A stretch of DNA of 35,096 bases from Actinomycetota bacterium (GCA_013151445.1 JAADIG010000106.1:1-35096), one strand, 5' to 3'. Counted from the stretch's first letter, positions 1-7,192 are shown. The notes: generated from the sequence alone by a model not told the origin. A program made the numbers and translations.

Positions 1-673
1 CGAGTGGAGGAATCCCAAGCGCAGCACCGATCTTGTTCAATCGAGCATGCAGTACATCGGTCTCTGCCATCTCATCTATCCACCTTCCCGTTTCGGCTCT
101 TTCGCGAATGAACGAGGTCCTTGCCCAGACGATCAGTGTCACGCCCCATGCCAACAGAGCACCTGCGAGCACGTCCCGCCAGGAGTCTGTGCCGAGGAGC
201 AGGACACCGCCGACACCAAGAGCCAATCCGATGAGGCCGGTGACGGTCCGACGAACAGCTTTGCGTCCAGACGCCGTCAGATCGTCGGCGTATATGAACT
301 CTGAAGGCATTGCTCTCGCGACAATAGGCACGCCGATACCAGCCAAAATTCTACGGTGAGCCCACCGTTGGACGCGATGCAGTGGATGTTTCTCATCCAT
401 GCCGAAACTCCGTTCGCTTGATCCGTTGCTGTCCATCATGGACCCCGCCCGCTCATTTGTCTCGAAGTATCGCTGCGAGAACGCGAACCAGCGGTCGTCG
501 CAGATCGGACGGCTGAGGTGCGACACAGTTGTGCCTGGCTCGTACTCACCTGTCGGCATCGTGGTACCCGCATCGAATTCGTGATCCGGAGGCCGGGTGG
601 GAGGTGTCACGACAGAGACGGTATCGGTGAGAACCTCGCGACAAGAGTCTTGAACGCGGTGAGTTGAGCGCAT
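1..673 (-). CDS. Partial membrane protein of unknown function, C-terminus off the left edge
   Basis: An uninterrupted minus-strand frame enters from position 673 and runs off the window, giving about 224 codons. The first ATG is at 673. In-frame ATGs at 559, 439/436, 400 and 310 are alternatives, and none has a decisive SD, so the start is uncertain. Counting from 673, the first 120 or so residues are polar, with an aromatic stretch WFAFSQRYF. A basic patch (GRKAVRR) then precedes two hydrophobic segments at about residues 144-161 and 167-183, followed by a charged tail. I recognise no family. It is divergent from the Tad operon, and nothing ties it functionally to that operon. Confidence 0.6.
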   Translation of the reverse strand, partial: MRSTHRVQDSCREVLTDTVSVVTPPTRPPDHEFDAGTTMPTGEYEPGTTVSHLSRPICDDRWFAFSQRYFETNERAGSMMDSNGSSERSFGMDEKHPLHRVQRWAHRRILAGIGVPIVARAMPSEFIYADDLTASGRKAVRRTVTGLIGLALGVGGVLLLGTDSWRDVLAGALLAWGVTLIVWARTSFIRERAETGRWIDEMAETDVLHARLNKIGAALGIPPL

Positions 674-738
674 AGGTTTGGGGATGTCGCTTCCCTGTTT
701 TTATCCGTCGTCCGAGTACGACTGGGAAAGGATTGACG

Positions 739-1281
739 ATGCGATCGTTGGCAGTGTTCTCGCCGGAGGACTACACGCTCGCGACGATCGGGGCACTTAC
801 GTTGGCGTCCACCCGTCCCACCGCTTTGATCGTTGACCTGGACTCCCGGCAGACACGTTGGTGTGAGGGTCGTTCGTTGCGCTATCTCGTGGACGAAGGT
901 CCGACCGGTGTTGACCTCAGTCCGGTGCGTTCGGGCATTGCTCTACTCGGCAACGGTGGAGTCGAACCACATGAGGCGGATGAGGTTCTCGACGCCTTGA
1001 TCGGCGGATGGGACAGCGTGGTGCTGGTACTGCCGGGCGACATCGATGTACCGGTGCCAGTGGTTCCGATACGACCCCACGCACATCCGAGTCTGCTGGT
1101 TCCTTTTACCCGGCCGGCGGTGTATGTCCGCGCGGGATGGGGTGGATCAACGGCAACACCCGGTCCCCTGGTTCGAGCCCCGAGTTCAGCCGCTGTGCAC
1201 CGCCTGATGAATGGCGGATTGCCAGCTCCCGGCCGGTGGGTTCGCGACTGGTCGGCGGTGTGGGATATTCCATGGCAGTAG
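739..1281 (+). CDS. CpaE/TadZ-like protein without a P-loop
   Basis: About 180 residues, first gene of the Tad operon. The ATG at 739 is preferred over the upstream TTG (733) because an AAAGGA SD lies about 7 nt before it. The N-terminus (LAVFSPEDYTLATIGALTLA, then LIVDLD) has the strand-helix-strand layout of MinD/CpaE-type ATPases. The Walker A position reads SPEDYTLAT instead of a GKGGxGKT-like loop, so nucleotide binding is doubtful. CpaE/TadZ proteins localise the Tad assembly platform, and actinobacterial Tad loci often carry such a gene before tadA. The assignment rests on position and the weak N-terminal pattern. Confidence 0.45.
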   Translation: MRSLAVFSPEDYTLATIGALTLASTRPTALIVDLDSRQTRWCEGRSLRYLVDEGPTGVDLSPVRSGIALLGNGGVEPHEADEVLDALIGGWDSVVLVLPGDIDVPVPVVPIRPHAHPSLLVPFTRPAVYVRAGWGGSTATPGPLVRAPSSAAVHRLMNGGLPAPGRWVRDWSAVWDIPWQ

Positions 1282-2342
1282 CTGACCGCATTGCGCGCGA
1301 ACTTGTCGACCGCGGTGTGAAGCTCACCCGGCCGGACCTGCGCCACGCAGCGAGACGTGTCGTGCCCGATGTGGCACCGCTCGCATCCCCCGGGGAAGTA
1401 GAAAGCGCGATTGATCTTCTCGTGGGGTTCGGAGTATTGGAACCCCTGATGCATGACGACGCTGTCACAGACATCTTCGTGAACGGGCCCGACGATATTT
1501 GGGTCGAGCGTCGTGGAACACTTCGGCGCAGCAGTATTACGTTCCCCTCGGACGAGGCGATCAGGGCGGCCGTCGAGCGAGTCATAGCACCGCTTGGGCT
1601 TCGGCTCGACCTGGCCTCTCCGGCCGTCGATGCGCGTTTCCCCGATGGCTCGCGTCTCCACGCGTTGATTCCGCCACTGTCACCACACGGAACGACCGTC
1701 GCGATCCGTCGGTTCGGTGCGCGCCTTGGAACCCTCGACGAGCTCGTCGGCGTTGGGTCACTCGACCGGACCGGTGCACGTTTCCTGTCCCAGGCGGTAG
1801 CGGCTCGCGAGAGCATCCTTGTGAGCGGTGGTACCGGCTCCGGCAAGACCACCATGCTCAACGTGTTGGCAAGCAGCGTCGATCAGTCTCAACGGATCGT
1901 TACCGTCGAGGACGCCGCGGAGTTGTCGATCACCGGACACGTAGTGAAGCTCGAATCGCGCCCCGCGAATAGTGAAGGCATCGGGGAGGTGACCCTCGGC
2001 GATCTGGTGCGCCACGCACTGCGACTCCGCCCGGACCGGATCATCGTCGGGGAGGTTCGTGGTCCCGAGGCACTTGATCTGATCTCCGCCATGAACACCG
2101 GGCATGACGGGTCGATGTCGACCGTCCACGCGAACGGTCCCGAAGAGGCCCTCTGGCGAGTTGAGACGCTGGCGCTGAGCGGGGACCGTCGCGTGCCTGC
2201 CGAGGCGGTTCGCCGCCAGTTGCGCTCGGCCATCGACACGGTCGTTCATCTTGCTCGCACCACCGCAGGCCGACGCGTCCTCTCGATCACGCGGATCGGT
2301 CGAGACGATATCGAGGAGGTGTGGGCATGCTCGCCGCGCTGA
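1272..2342 (+). CDS. tadA: TadA/CpaF family pilus secretion ATPase
   Basis: 356 residues from the ATG at 1272, overlapping the preceding stop by 10 bp. It contains the full type II/IV secretion ATPase signature: N-terminal domain with GVLEPLMHDDAVTDIFVNGP at about residues 54-73, Walker A GGTGSGKTT at 186-194, Asp box TVEDAAEL at 211-218, Walker B RIIVGEVRG at 256-264, and His box with TGHDGSMSTVHAN at 276-288. Proteins of this family form cytoplasmic hexamers that power assembly of Tad/Flp pili through TadB and TadC. The length is normal for CpaF. The reading frame stays open far upstream of 1272, but that part overlaps the CpaE-like gene and is not protein-like. Confidence 0.95.
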   Translation: MAVADRIARELVDRGVKLTRPDLRHAARRVVPDVAPLASPGEVESAIDLLVGFGVLEPLMHDDAVTDIFVNGPDDIWVERRGTLRRSSITFPSDEAIRAAVERVIAPLGLRLDLASPAVDARFPDGSRLHALIPPLSPHGTTVAIRRFGARLGTLDELVGVGSLDRTGARFLSQAVAARESILVSGGTGSGKTTMLNVLASSVDQSQRIVTVEDAAELSITGHVVKLESRPANSEGIGEVTLGDLVRHALRLRPDRIIVGEVRGPEALDLISAMNTGHDGSMSTVHANGPEEALWRVETLALSGDRRVPAEAVRRQLRSAIDTVVHLARTTAGRRVLSITRIGRDDIEEVWACSPR

Positions 2343-3001
2343 TCACGGCACTGCTCCTGGTGACTGATGGGCCATGGTGGTTGGGTGTTGTCCTTGGGGT
2401 TGGGATGATGTCACCGACGCTGGGGCTGCTCCTCGTCGGAGGCGCGGTCGCGGCTTCGCTGTTTCGCCGCACGAGGCGCCCGTCCGCAACCGTGCTCACC
2501 GGGTGTGTGGACATCATCGCCGCCGAGCTTCGGTCCGGGCAGAGCCTTCGCCAAGCAGTCGCCACTGGTGCGCGCCACAGCGGTGTGCCCGGGTGGGAGC
2601 AAGTCGAGGCCCGTTCGCTGGCGGGACTGCCGATGGCCGACGTGGGTGCGGGGCTCCGGGTTCCCGGAGCCGACGGTATCCGGTTGCGAGCCGTCCTTGC
2701 CATTGCGGACACTACCGGTGGGCAGGCAAGCGTGGTGTTTGATGCATTGGCCGACACGATGCGTCGACGCCAGTCGCTCGATCGTGAACGGAGGATGGCG
2801 ACCGCCCAGGCACGGTTTTCCGCAGGTGTTATTGCCGGGGGACCGCTGATCGCATTGTTGTGGCTTCTCATGACCGGGGCGCTCGGCCGAATGCTTACCG
2901 GCGGCGGCATCGGAGCCGTCATCGTCGTGGTTGGCACAATGCTTGAACTCGCCGGAGTCAGCCTCGTAGTTTGGATGATCGCCCGCGAGGAGGGTCGATG
3001 A
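2327..3001 (+). CDS. tadB: TadB-like inner-membrane platform protein (T2SSF domain)
   Basis: 224 residues from the ATG at 2327, which has a GAGGAGG SD 7 nt upstream. The GTG at 2321 lies on the SD itself and is rejected. It overlaps tadA by 16 bp. Two N-terminal hydrophobic segments precede the cytoplasmic T2SSF region (ELRSGQSLRQAVATGARHSG, later ADTTGGQASVVFDALADTMR), and two further hydrophobic segments end the protein (GVIAGGPLIALLWLLM; GAVIVVVGTMLELAGVSLVVW). This is the TadB/GspF arrangement. It would form the membrane platform with TadC and dock TadA. Confidence 0.85.
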   Translation: MLAALITALLLVTDGPWWLGVVLGVGMMSPTLGLLLVGGAVAASLFRRTRRPSATVLTGCVDIIAAELRSGQSLRQAVATGARHSGVPGWEQVEARSLAGLPMADVGAGLRVPGADGIRLRAVLAIADTTGGQASVVFDALADTMRRRQSLDRERRMATAQARFSAGVIAGGPLIALLWLLMTGALGRMLTGGGIGAVIVVVGTMLELAGVSLVVWMIAREEGR

Positions 3002-3606
3002 TTCCCGTAGCGCTTGTCGCGGCGAGCTGGGTTGGACCAGAGACACGTCAGCTTCGGCTGGCACTGTTGGCAGGAGCTGCGCTGTGGTTGGTCCATCCCG
3101 GTGTTGCGGTCGGTGTGGCACTCGGAGGAGGCTGGGTTTTCCTGTATCGGCGGTCTCGCCAACGCCGCATGATCGAGACTCCGGTGGATGACGTCGTGGC
3201 GTTCGGTGAGCTGGTGTCGTTGGCATTGTCATCGGGAGCGTCCCCGCTGGCGGCGTTGACCGCCGCCGGTCGTTACGGTCCGCCGAACATCGGTCCCGAG
3301 GTTCAGCGTGTGCTCCGCAAGGCCATCGCCGGTGGCGCCGCTGTTGCGTTGCGTGGATACACCGGCGCCGTCGAGCCGATCCTCCGACCAATCGGCCATG
3401 CTCTCGCAACCGGGGCACCGCTCGGGCTGCGGGTCGAGGCGGCCCTGGCGGATCTCCGTGCTGAGGTTCACGCCGCACGGATGGCCCGAGTCCGGAGGCT
3501 CCCGGTGCGGCTTCTTTTCCCGCTCACCCTGCTCATTCTCCCCGGATTCATGGTGCTGACGCTCGGACCGTCGCTCCTCGCTGCCCTTGATCGACTCCAG
3601 TTCTAG
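2998..3606 (+). CDS. tadC: TadC-like inner-membrane platform protein (T2SSF domain)
   Basis: 202 residues. The ATG at 2998 overlaps the tadB stop in ATGA, so translation is probably coupled. A hydrophobic N-terminus (LALLAGAALWLVHPGVAVGVAL) and a basic patch precede a T2SSF-like region (VVAFGELVSLALSSGASPLA, later ALATGAPLGLRVEAALADL). The terminal hydrophobic segment is LLFPLTLLILPGFMVLTLGP, the typical ending of TadC proteins. It is shorter than proteobacterial TadC, as is usual in actinobacteria. It pairs with TadB as the second platform subunit. Confidence 0.85.
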   Translation: MIPVALVAASWVGPETRQLRLALLAGAALWLVHPGVAVGVALGGGWVFLYRRSRQRRMIETPVDDVVAFGELVSLALSSGASPLAALTAAGRYGPPNIGPEVQRVLRKAIAGGAAVALRGYTGAVEPILRPIGHALATGAPLGLRVEAALADLRAEVHAARMARVRRLPVRLLFPLTLLILPGFMVLTLGPSLLAALDRLQF

Positions 3607-3650
3607 CTTCCTCCGCCCGGGTCGACGGCTTCGACCACGAAAGGAATATC

Positions 3651-3830
3651 GTGATTCGTAAACTACGCACACATGAATTCGGCCAGGCGACGGCAGAGTA
3701 CGCACTCGTCATTGTCGCTGCCGCCGGTATCGCCCTCGTCCTCATCGCATGGGCGACACAAAGTGGCTCCCTGCCGCGACTCTTTGATGCGGTGATTGAG
3801 CGAGTGATCGGCATGGTGCCCGGTGGGTGA
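3651..3830 (+). CDS. DUF4244/Flp-type minor pilin
   Basis: 59-residue gene starting at GTG 3651 with an AAGGA SD. A short basic N-terminus (MIRKLRTHEFG) is followed by QATAEYALVIVAAAGIALVL. Cleavage after Gly11 would put Glu at +5 of the mature protein, as in type IV and Flp prepilins, with a hydrophobic helix behind it. The ATAEYA motif is characteristic of the actinobacterial DUF4244 family, which sits between tadC and tadE in many Tad loci. It is the best candidate for the pilus subunit. No prepilin peptidase is encoded in the window. Confidence 0.8.
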   Translation: MIRKLRTHEFGQATAEYALVIVAAAGIALVLIAWATQSGSLPRLFDAVIERVIGMVPGG

Positions 3831-4179
3831 GCGTGGCAGTGCCACTGTCGAGATGGCACTGTTGTTGCCACTCTTCGTCGTGTTGCTCCTCTTTGTCGTC
3901 GAGGTCGCGGCGGTAGGGCGGATGCAGATGGAGGTCGTGCACGCAGCCCGCCAGGGTGCCCGCCAGGCCGCGGCGGATCCGGAGGTTGCGCTTGCCGCCG
4001 GTGCGGCGCGCCGGGCGCTACCCGGCTATCGAGACGTACAGGTGCGCGTGCGCAGGGACCACAAGGTGGGGGGCGATGCCAGCGTTGTTGTCTCCGTCAA
4101 ACATCGTGTGCAGCTTGCGTTTATCCGGGGGCCGACGCTGACGATACGTTCCAAATCGACGATGCGTGTCGAACAGTGA
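3823..4179 (+). CDS. tadE: TadE-like pseudopilin
   Basis: 118 residues from GTG 3823, overlapping the pilin gene by 8 bp. It begins GERGSATVEMALLLPLFVVL, the TadE signature: Gly then SATVEMA, with Glu in the +5 region and a single hydrophobic helix. Next comes a periplasmic domain with the usual heptad-like stretch (VVHAARQGARQAAADP) and a beta-rich tail. TadE proteins are minor pseudopilins of Tad pili. The start is inferred from the conserved N-terminus, since the SD is weak. Confidence 0.85.
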   Translation: MGERGSATVEMALLLPLFVVLLLFVVEVAAVGRMQMEVVHAARQGARQAAADPEVALAAGAARRALPGYRDVQVRVRRDHKVGGDASVVVSVKHRVQLAFIRGPTLTIRSKSTMRVEQ

Positions 4180-4637
4180 GCCAGGGCGAACGCGGGGTTC
4201 ACGATTCGGATTCGGCACATCTGAAGGCGCCCGAGCGTGGGGCGGCATCAGGGTTAGTTCTTACCATTGTTATCTGGGGGATCGTGATGGCCTGGATGGT
4301 CGCCGCGGTGGCGATTGCGGGCACGGCGAAGATGCGTGCCGAGTCGGCTGCCGATGGTGCGGCCCTTGCAGCCGCACCGGTAACGTTTCGACCGTTCGGT
4401 GCTCGCGGGAGTGCCACCGGAGAGGCCGCACGTTTCGCCCGCGCCAACGGTGCAGAGCTCTCGATGTGCACGTGTCGCCCCGACCCAAGCTGGAACGAGC
4501 GGACGGTCGAGGTACGAGTGGTGGTTTACGCCCGGGTGCCTGGTCTTGGTGCGATTCCGGTGCGTGCTCAATCGAGGGCCACGTTTGATCCGTTGGCGTT
4601 GTTGGACGAAGGCGCACCTGAACCGGCACCGCCGTGA
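4176..4637 (+). CDS. Second TadE/TadG-like protein (Rv3654c-type)
   Basis: 153 residues from GTG 4176, overlapping the tadE stop in GTGA. After a polar lead of about 20 residues comes ERGAASGLVLTIVIWGIVMA, a TadG/TadE-type membrane anchor. The motif KMRAESAADGAALAAA follows; it is shared with actinobacterial secretion-neighbourhood TadE-like proteins such as mycobacterial Rv3654c. A CTC cysteine pair and a Pro-rich C-terminus complete it. It is the last gene of the Tad operon and stops 22 bp before the convergent methyltransferase. Confidence 0.75.
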   Translation: MSQGERGVHDSDSAHLKAPERGAASGLVLTIVIWGIVMAWMVAAVAIAGTAKMRAESAADGAALAAAPVTFRPFGARGSATGEAARFARANGAELSMCTCRPDPSWNERTVEVRVVVYARVPGLGAIPVRAQSRATFDPLALLDEGAPEPAPP

Positions 4638-4659
4638 GCGACACCAGTAACCGCGGTGG

Positions 4660-5289
4660 CTAGCGGCGAGCTCGAATATGGAAGAAATGGAAATGCCGAG
4701 TTCGGTTCGCCGTGCCGTACGGGGCGTCGTATTGGCGTTCATCGATGTCGACGTGCGCAAAATCACGCAGGTTCTTCTCGACCCACAAGTGGTCGACAAC
4801 CACGGCACCTTCTTCCGCTACCCAGTCGTCGTGTGTGCCAAATAGCTGCCCTACGAATGCGCCTCCCTCGGTCACCGCCCCTAACGCAGCGCGAACCGAT
4901 TGCTCGAAGTGTTCTCCTGCGAACGGGAGCGAGAACTGTGCATAGACGAGGTCAGCGGGGACAAGCTTGACCTCGTGGAATGCCCCGATCGTGATCTCCA
5001 GGCGCGCTCGGCGCTCCGGGGAAAGTCCCGCGGTGAGGAGTCGTTCGCTTCCCGGTTCCGCATCCACGGCGAGGACTTTCCACCCACGTGCGAGCAGCGC
5101 ACGAGAGTCTGCTCCTCCTCCACATCCCAGATCAATCGCCTGGCGGCCCTTGGCGTCGTTGCCATCAACGTACTCCATGGCCGAATGAAAGTATTCGAGT
5201 GGGCCGCGCCCTGCGGTGGTGGCACCAAAAGTTGTCCACGGCCCATTTGGTGTGATGGTGTCATCGTGGAAGCGGAGTTCGTCACTCAT
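4660..5289 (-). CDS. Class I SAM-dependent methyltransferase
   Basis: 209 residues. SAM-binding motif I is AIDLGCGGGADSRALL at about residues 51-66, followed by the acidic motif VLAVDAEP and the motif IV region (PADLVYAQFSLPF). The N-terminus (TPNGPWTTFGATTAG) and the His-rich end (NRTRHFHFFHIRARR) do not point to a specific substrate. A TAGACT box lies 6 nt upstream of the ATG and there is no SD, so the mRNA is probably leaderless. It diverges from the GNAT gene with 71 bp between the starts. It is near the peptide array but not co-directional with it as an operon, so a tailoring role is speculative. Confidence 0.85.
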   Translation of the reverse strand: MSDELRFHDDTITPNGPWTTFGATTAGRGPLEYFHSAMEYVDGNDAKGRQAIDLGCGGGADSRALLARGWKVLAVDAEPGSERLLTAGLSPERRARLEITIGAFHEVKLVPADLVYAQFSLPFAGEHFEQSVRAALGAVTEGGAFVGQLFGTHDDWVAEEGAVVVDHLWVEKNLRDFAHVDIDERQYDAPYGTANRTRHFHFFHIRARR

Positions 5290-5295
5290 CTACAA

Positions 5296-5301
5296 AGTCT
5301 A
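5296..5301 (-). promoter_or_regulatory. -10 box of leaderless methyltransferase promoter
   Basis: TAGACT on the minus strand, with exactly 6 nt between its last base and the ATG at 5289. Transcription would start at or next to the ATG. No clear -35 is visible. Confidence 0.55.
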
Positions 5302-5348
5302 CCGACGCCCACAGCGCCTGGGCTACCGGGCGATCCATATTGTGCTCG

Positions 5349-5354
5349 TATACT
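5349..5354 (+). promoter_or_regulatory. -10 box of leaderless GNAT promoter
   Basis: TATACT with exactly 6 nt before the ATG at 5361 and no SD. This favours that ATG over the one at 5340, which lies upstream of the box and would not be on a transcript started here. No convincing -35 is seen. Confidence 0.6.
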
Positions 5355-5360
5355 TTGCCG

Positions 5361-6299
5361 ATGAGCACTTTCAGTATCGAACGGCTCCGCACCGCTCGCG
5401 AGGTTTTGCCGCTGGTTGAAGGTCGACTACCGGTGTCCATCGATATCGTCGACCGCGTCGGCCGGACTCCGCAGGGGAGCCATTGGAAAGCCCATGCAGT
5501 GCATCGTGCCGGGTCCCTCGTTGGTTTCTTCTTTCAGTATCGGCTCTGTCGAGGAAAGTGGGAGGCAATCCTGCTCCTTGACGAGCCGATAGCCGATGCC
5601 ACCTTTGAGCGCCTCGTCAACCGTGCCCAGGTATGGTCGATTGGTGGACCCGGCGACCATGTCGCGACGTTTCTGGAACGCCTCCCACGACTCACCCGAC
5701 TGACAAAGCTCGAGATGTTTCACGAACGCACCCCACCGGATTACTGGACAGCCATGCCGGGTGCCGTGTCTCTGGGGGTCGAGCATTCCGAGCGCCTCGT
5801 CAAGTTCTTCAGTCACCACGAGCGGTTCGGAATTCCGACTATGGCCGGCATCCGCGAGTTCGTGGGGCTTGCTCTGCAGCGTGGCCCCGCCGTCGTGGTT
5901 GAAGAGGATGGCGAAATCGTGGGTGGTGTGCTGCTCGGGGCCGCGACGCCTGATTGGATCTCACTTGATGGACTGACGGTGCGTCCGGATCGTCGCGGGG
6001 CCGGGTTGTCAACGGTCCTGCTGTCAGGTGGCGCTCGCATCTGGTCGAACGGTGCGGTAGGGATGTGTGGTGTCCGAGCCACGACCAACCCCGGGGGGTA
6101 CGGACTTCACGCGGGTCAGACCGATTGGTTCGCCGCGAATCTGCGTCCACCGAAGAGGTTCCGTGGACATCAGCGCCTCCGGGTCTTGGCACTCAAGTTC
6201 CAAGAGCGGAGCAAGCCATGGAACACGACGTACATCCGTCCCGAGTACCGCGGCGAGGATGGGCAGCTACGGAATCGTCCCGATGATGAACCGGGATAA
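5361..6299 (+). CDS. GNAT family N-acetyltransferase
   Basis: 312 residues from the ATG at 5361. The C-terminal half has the GNAT core: an acidic strand (VVEEDGEIVGGVLLGA), then LTVRPDRRGAGLSTVLLSGG, which matches the R/Q-x-x-G-x-G/A acetyl-CoA loop. The N-terminal half (about residues 1-140) is probably a divergent GNAT-like or substrate domain (SHWKAHAVHRAGSLVGFFFQ). The substrate is unknown. It converges on the peptide array, and a hairpin starting 10 nt after its stop separates the two. Confidence 0.8.
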   Translation: MSTFSIERLRTAREVLPLVEGRLPVSIDIVDRVGRTPQGSHWKAHAVHRAGSLVGFFFQYRLCRGKWEAILLLDEPIADATFERLVNRAQVWSIGGPGDHVATFLERLPRLTRLTKLEMFHERTPPDYWTAMPGAVSLGVEHSERLVKFFSHHERFGIPTMAGIREFVGLALQRGPAVVVEEDGEIVGGVLLGAATPDWISLDGLTVRPDRRGAGLSTVLLSGGARIWSNGAVGMCGVRATTNPGGYGLHAGQTDWFAANLRPPKRFRGHQRLRVLALKFQERSKPWNTTYIRPEYRGEDGQLRNRPDDEPG

Positions 6300-6308
6300 G
6301 ACGCGAAA

Positions 6309-6333
6309 GAGGGACTGACAGAGTCAGTCCCTC
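6309..6333. terminator. Bidirectional hairpin between GNAT gene and peptide array
   Basis: Perfect 11-bp stem GAGGGACTGAC / GTCAGTCCCTC with a 3-nt loop. It lies 10 nt after the GNAT stop and 20 nt after the stop of peptide 1 on the other strand. The minus strand continues TTTCGCG, a short T-run. Confidence 0.8.
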
Positions 6334-6353
6334 AACCGGCATCTTACGAGAAG

Positions 6354-6440
6354 TTACTTCTCGTCGTAGATCATCGAGCCGTCGTACTTGAGTGCTCCGA
6401 CGAGCTGAGTCTTGACCACTGCTGGTGCTGTGTAGATCAT
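6354..6440 (-). CDS. RiPP-type precursor peptide 1 (cysteine-free)
   Basis: 28 residues, the last cassette of the array. The leader starts MIYTAPAVVKTQLVGAL, matching the array consensus at Tyr3, Pro6, Lys10, Thr11, Leu13 and GAL. The core has YDGSMIYDEK: aromatic-D-G-S-M but no cysteine, unlike peptides 5-10. The SD GGGAGGT is about 4 nt from the ATG. It has its own candidate promoter (6486-6514) and its own hairpin terminator. The gene is real by homology to nine siblings. The RiPP interpretation is inferred from leader conservation, core variation and the nearby RRE protein. Confidence 0.8.
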   Translation of the reverse strand: MIYTAPAVVKTQLVGALKYDGSMIYDEK

Positions 6441-6485
6441 GCTGACCTCCCTACAAAGTAGATGAATGCATTCCTACGCCCTGTG

Positions 6486-6514
6486 ATACTACGCCACTTT
6501 GCGTGGTTGACCAA
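6486..6514 (-). promoter_or_regulatory. Candidate promoter of peptide 1
   Basis: Minus strand: TTGGTC (6509-6514), 17-nt spacer, TAGTAT (6486-6491). Predicted 5' UTR is about 40 nt, carrying the GGGAGGT SD. The surrounding DNA is AT-richer than the genes. Confidence 0.45.
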
Positions 6515-6604
6515 GGTTCTAACTAGGCGCTTCCAAACGGACTAGATAGGGCGGGTCCCTGTGGAGGGGTCGGGGCAGGAACGAGTTCTACCCGGGAGCG
6601 AGAA

Positions 6605-6631
6605 CGAGGGACGGGTGTTACCCGTCCCTCG
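6605..6631. terminator. Hairpin downstream of peptide 2
   Basis: Perfect 12-bp stem CGAGGGACGGGT / ACCCGTCCCTCG with a 3-nt loop, 24 nt after the stop of peptide 2 in its direction of transcription. Confidence 0.75.
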
Positions 6632-6655
6632 CATCAACTCTACGTATCCGAGCGG

Positions 6656-6754
6656 TTAGCCGGTGAAGACCATGGAGCCCTGATAGCCGTCATCGCTGGA
6701 ATCAAGTGCTCCGTCGAGCGGCGTCTTGGTCGCTTCTGGTGACGTGTACTGCAT
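6656..6754 (-). CDS. RiPP-type precursor peptide 2 (cysteine-free)
   Basis: 32 residues. The leader MQYTSPEATKTPLDGAL keeps Tyr3, Pro6, Lys10, Thr11, Leu13 and GAL. The linker is acidic and Ser-rich, and the core is YQGSMVFTG, again aromatic-x-G-S-M with no cysteine. The SD GGAGAGG is 6 nt upstream of the ATG. Upstream, at 6780-6850, is an AT-rich stretch containing a TATAGT box (6798-6803 on the minus strand) and an inverted repeat. It ends in its own hairpin, so it looks monocistronic. Confidence 0.8.
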   Translation of the reverse strand: MQYTSPEATKTPLDGALDSSDDGYQGSMVFTG

Positions 6755-6804
6755 TCGTAACCTCTCCGTTTGTCCATCGCTATTACTACTGAGAGTCACT
6801 ATAG

Positions 6805-6830
6805 ACCACTATGAGTATTTTTGTAGTGGT
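6805..6830. promoter_or_regulatory. Inverted repeat upstream of peptide 2, possible operator
   Basis: ACCACTA (6805-6811) and TAGTGGT (6824-6830) form a perfect 7-bp inverted repeat whose centres are 19 bp apart, about two helical turns. CACTAT also occurs twice 10 bp apart (6797 and 6807). It overlaps the likely promoter of peptide 2. A related palindrome occurs at 9075-9091. Confidence 0.3.
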
Positions 6831-6853
6831 GATATTTTGCAGTGCTAAAAGGA

Positions 6854-6881
6854 CGAGACCCCGTCCGAAGACGGGGTCTCG
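6854..6881 (-). terminator. Intrinsic terminator downstream of peptide 3
   Basis: Perfect 12-bp stem CGAGACCCCGTC / GACGGGGTCTCG with CGAA loop. The minus strand continues TCCTTTTAGC, giving a T-run. It lies 25 nt after the stop of peptide 3. Confidence 0.85.
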
Positions 6882-6906
6882 TTACCCTCATTACAAGGGG
6901 ATTGCC

Positions 6907-6987
6907 TTATCCGCAGTCCAAACTGCACACGTATAGCAAATCTCCGGTGAGAAGACTGCGGGCCATTACTGGCTTGGCGTAGATCAT
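6907..6987 (-). CDS. RiPP-type precursor peptide 3 (divergent)
   Basis: 26 residues, the shortest member. The N-terminus MIYAKPVMARSLLTGDL keeps Tyr3, Pro6, the basic residue at 10, Leu13 and Gly15. The core is only LYVCSLDCG, with two cysteines (CxxxC) and without the usual G-S motif. The SD GGAAGGAGGTG 3-4 nt from the ATG is the strongest in the array. A 205-nt untranslated stretch separates it from peptide 4. It ends in a clear intrinsic terminator. Confidence 0.7.
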   Translation of the reverse strand: MIYAKPVMARSLLTGDLLYVCSLDCG

Positions 6988-7192
6988 CGCACCTCCTTCC
7001 CATCCACGGACCCCCCGGACTGGGGACCCTGAGCGGCCCCGATTGGCCGTTGGACAAGGGTACACCGCGCGCCGTGCCTGCGCCAGGAAATTTCCGGATG
7101 CCGCTGCGGGGCAACGGGTTGTTGGATCGGGGGCGAGGAGGAAGTGCCTTGGGCACCATTCCGAGTAACGACGGTCGCGAACGTATCGATGT

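Noticed and set aside
33-359. Plus-strand frame of 108 codons at the left edge
   Set aside because: Antisense to a continuous minus-strand frame with two TM helices that runs off the window; this frame has no SD.
882-1861. Large minus-strand frames under the CpaE-like gene and tadA
   Set aside because: They are mirror frames of well-supported Tad genes in GC-rich DNA, with no motifs.
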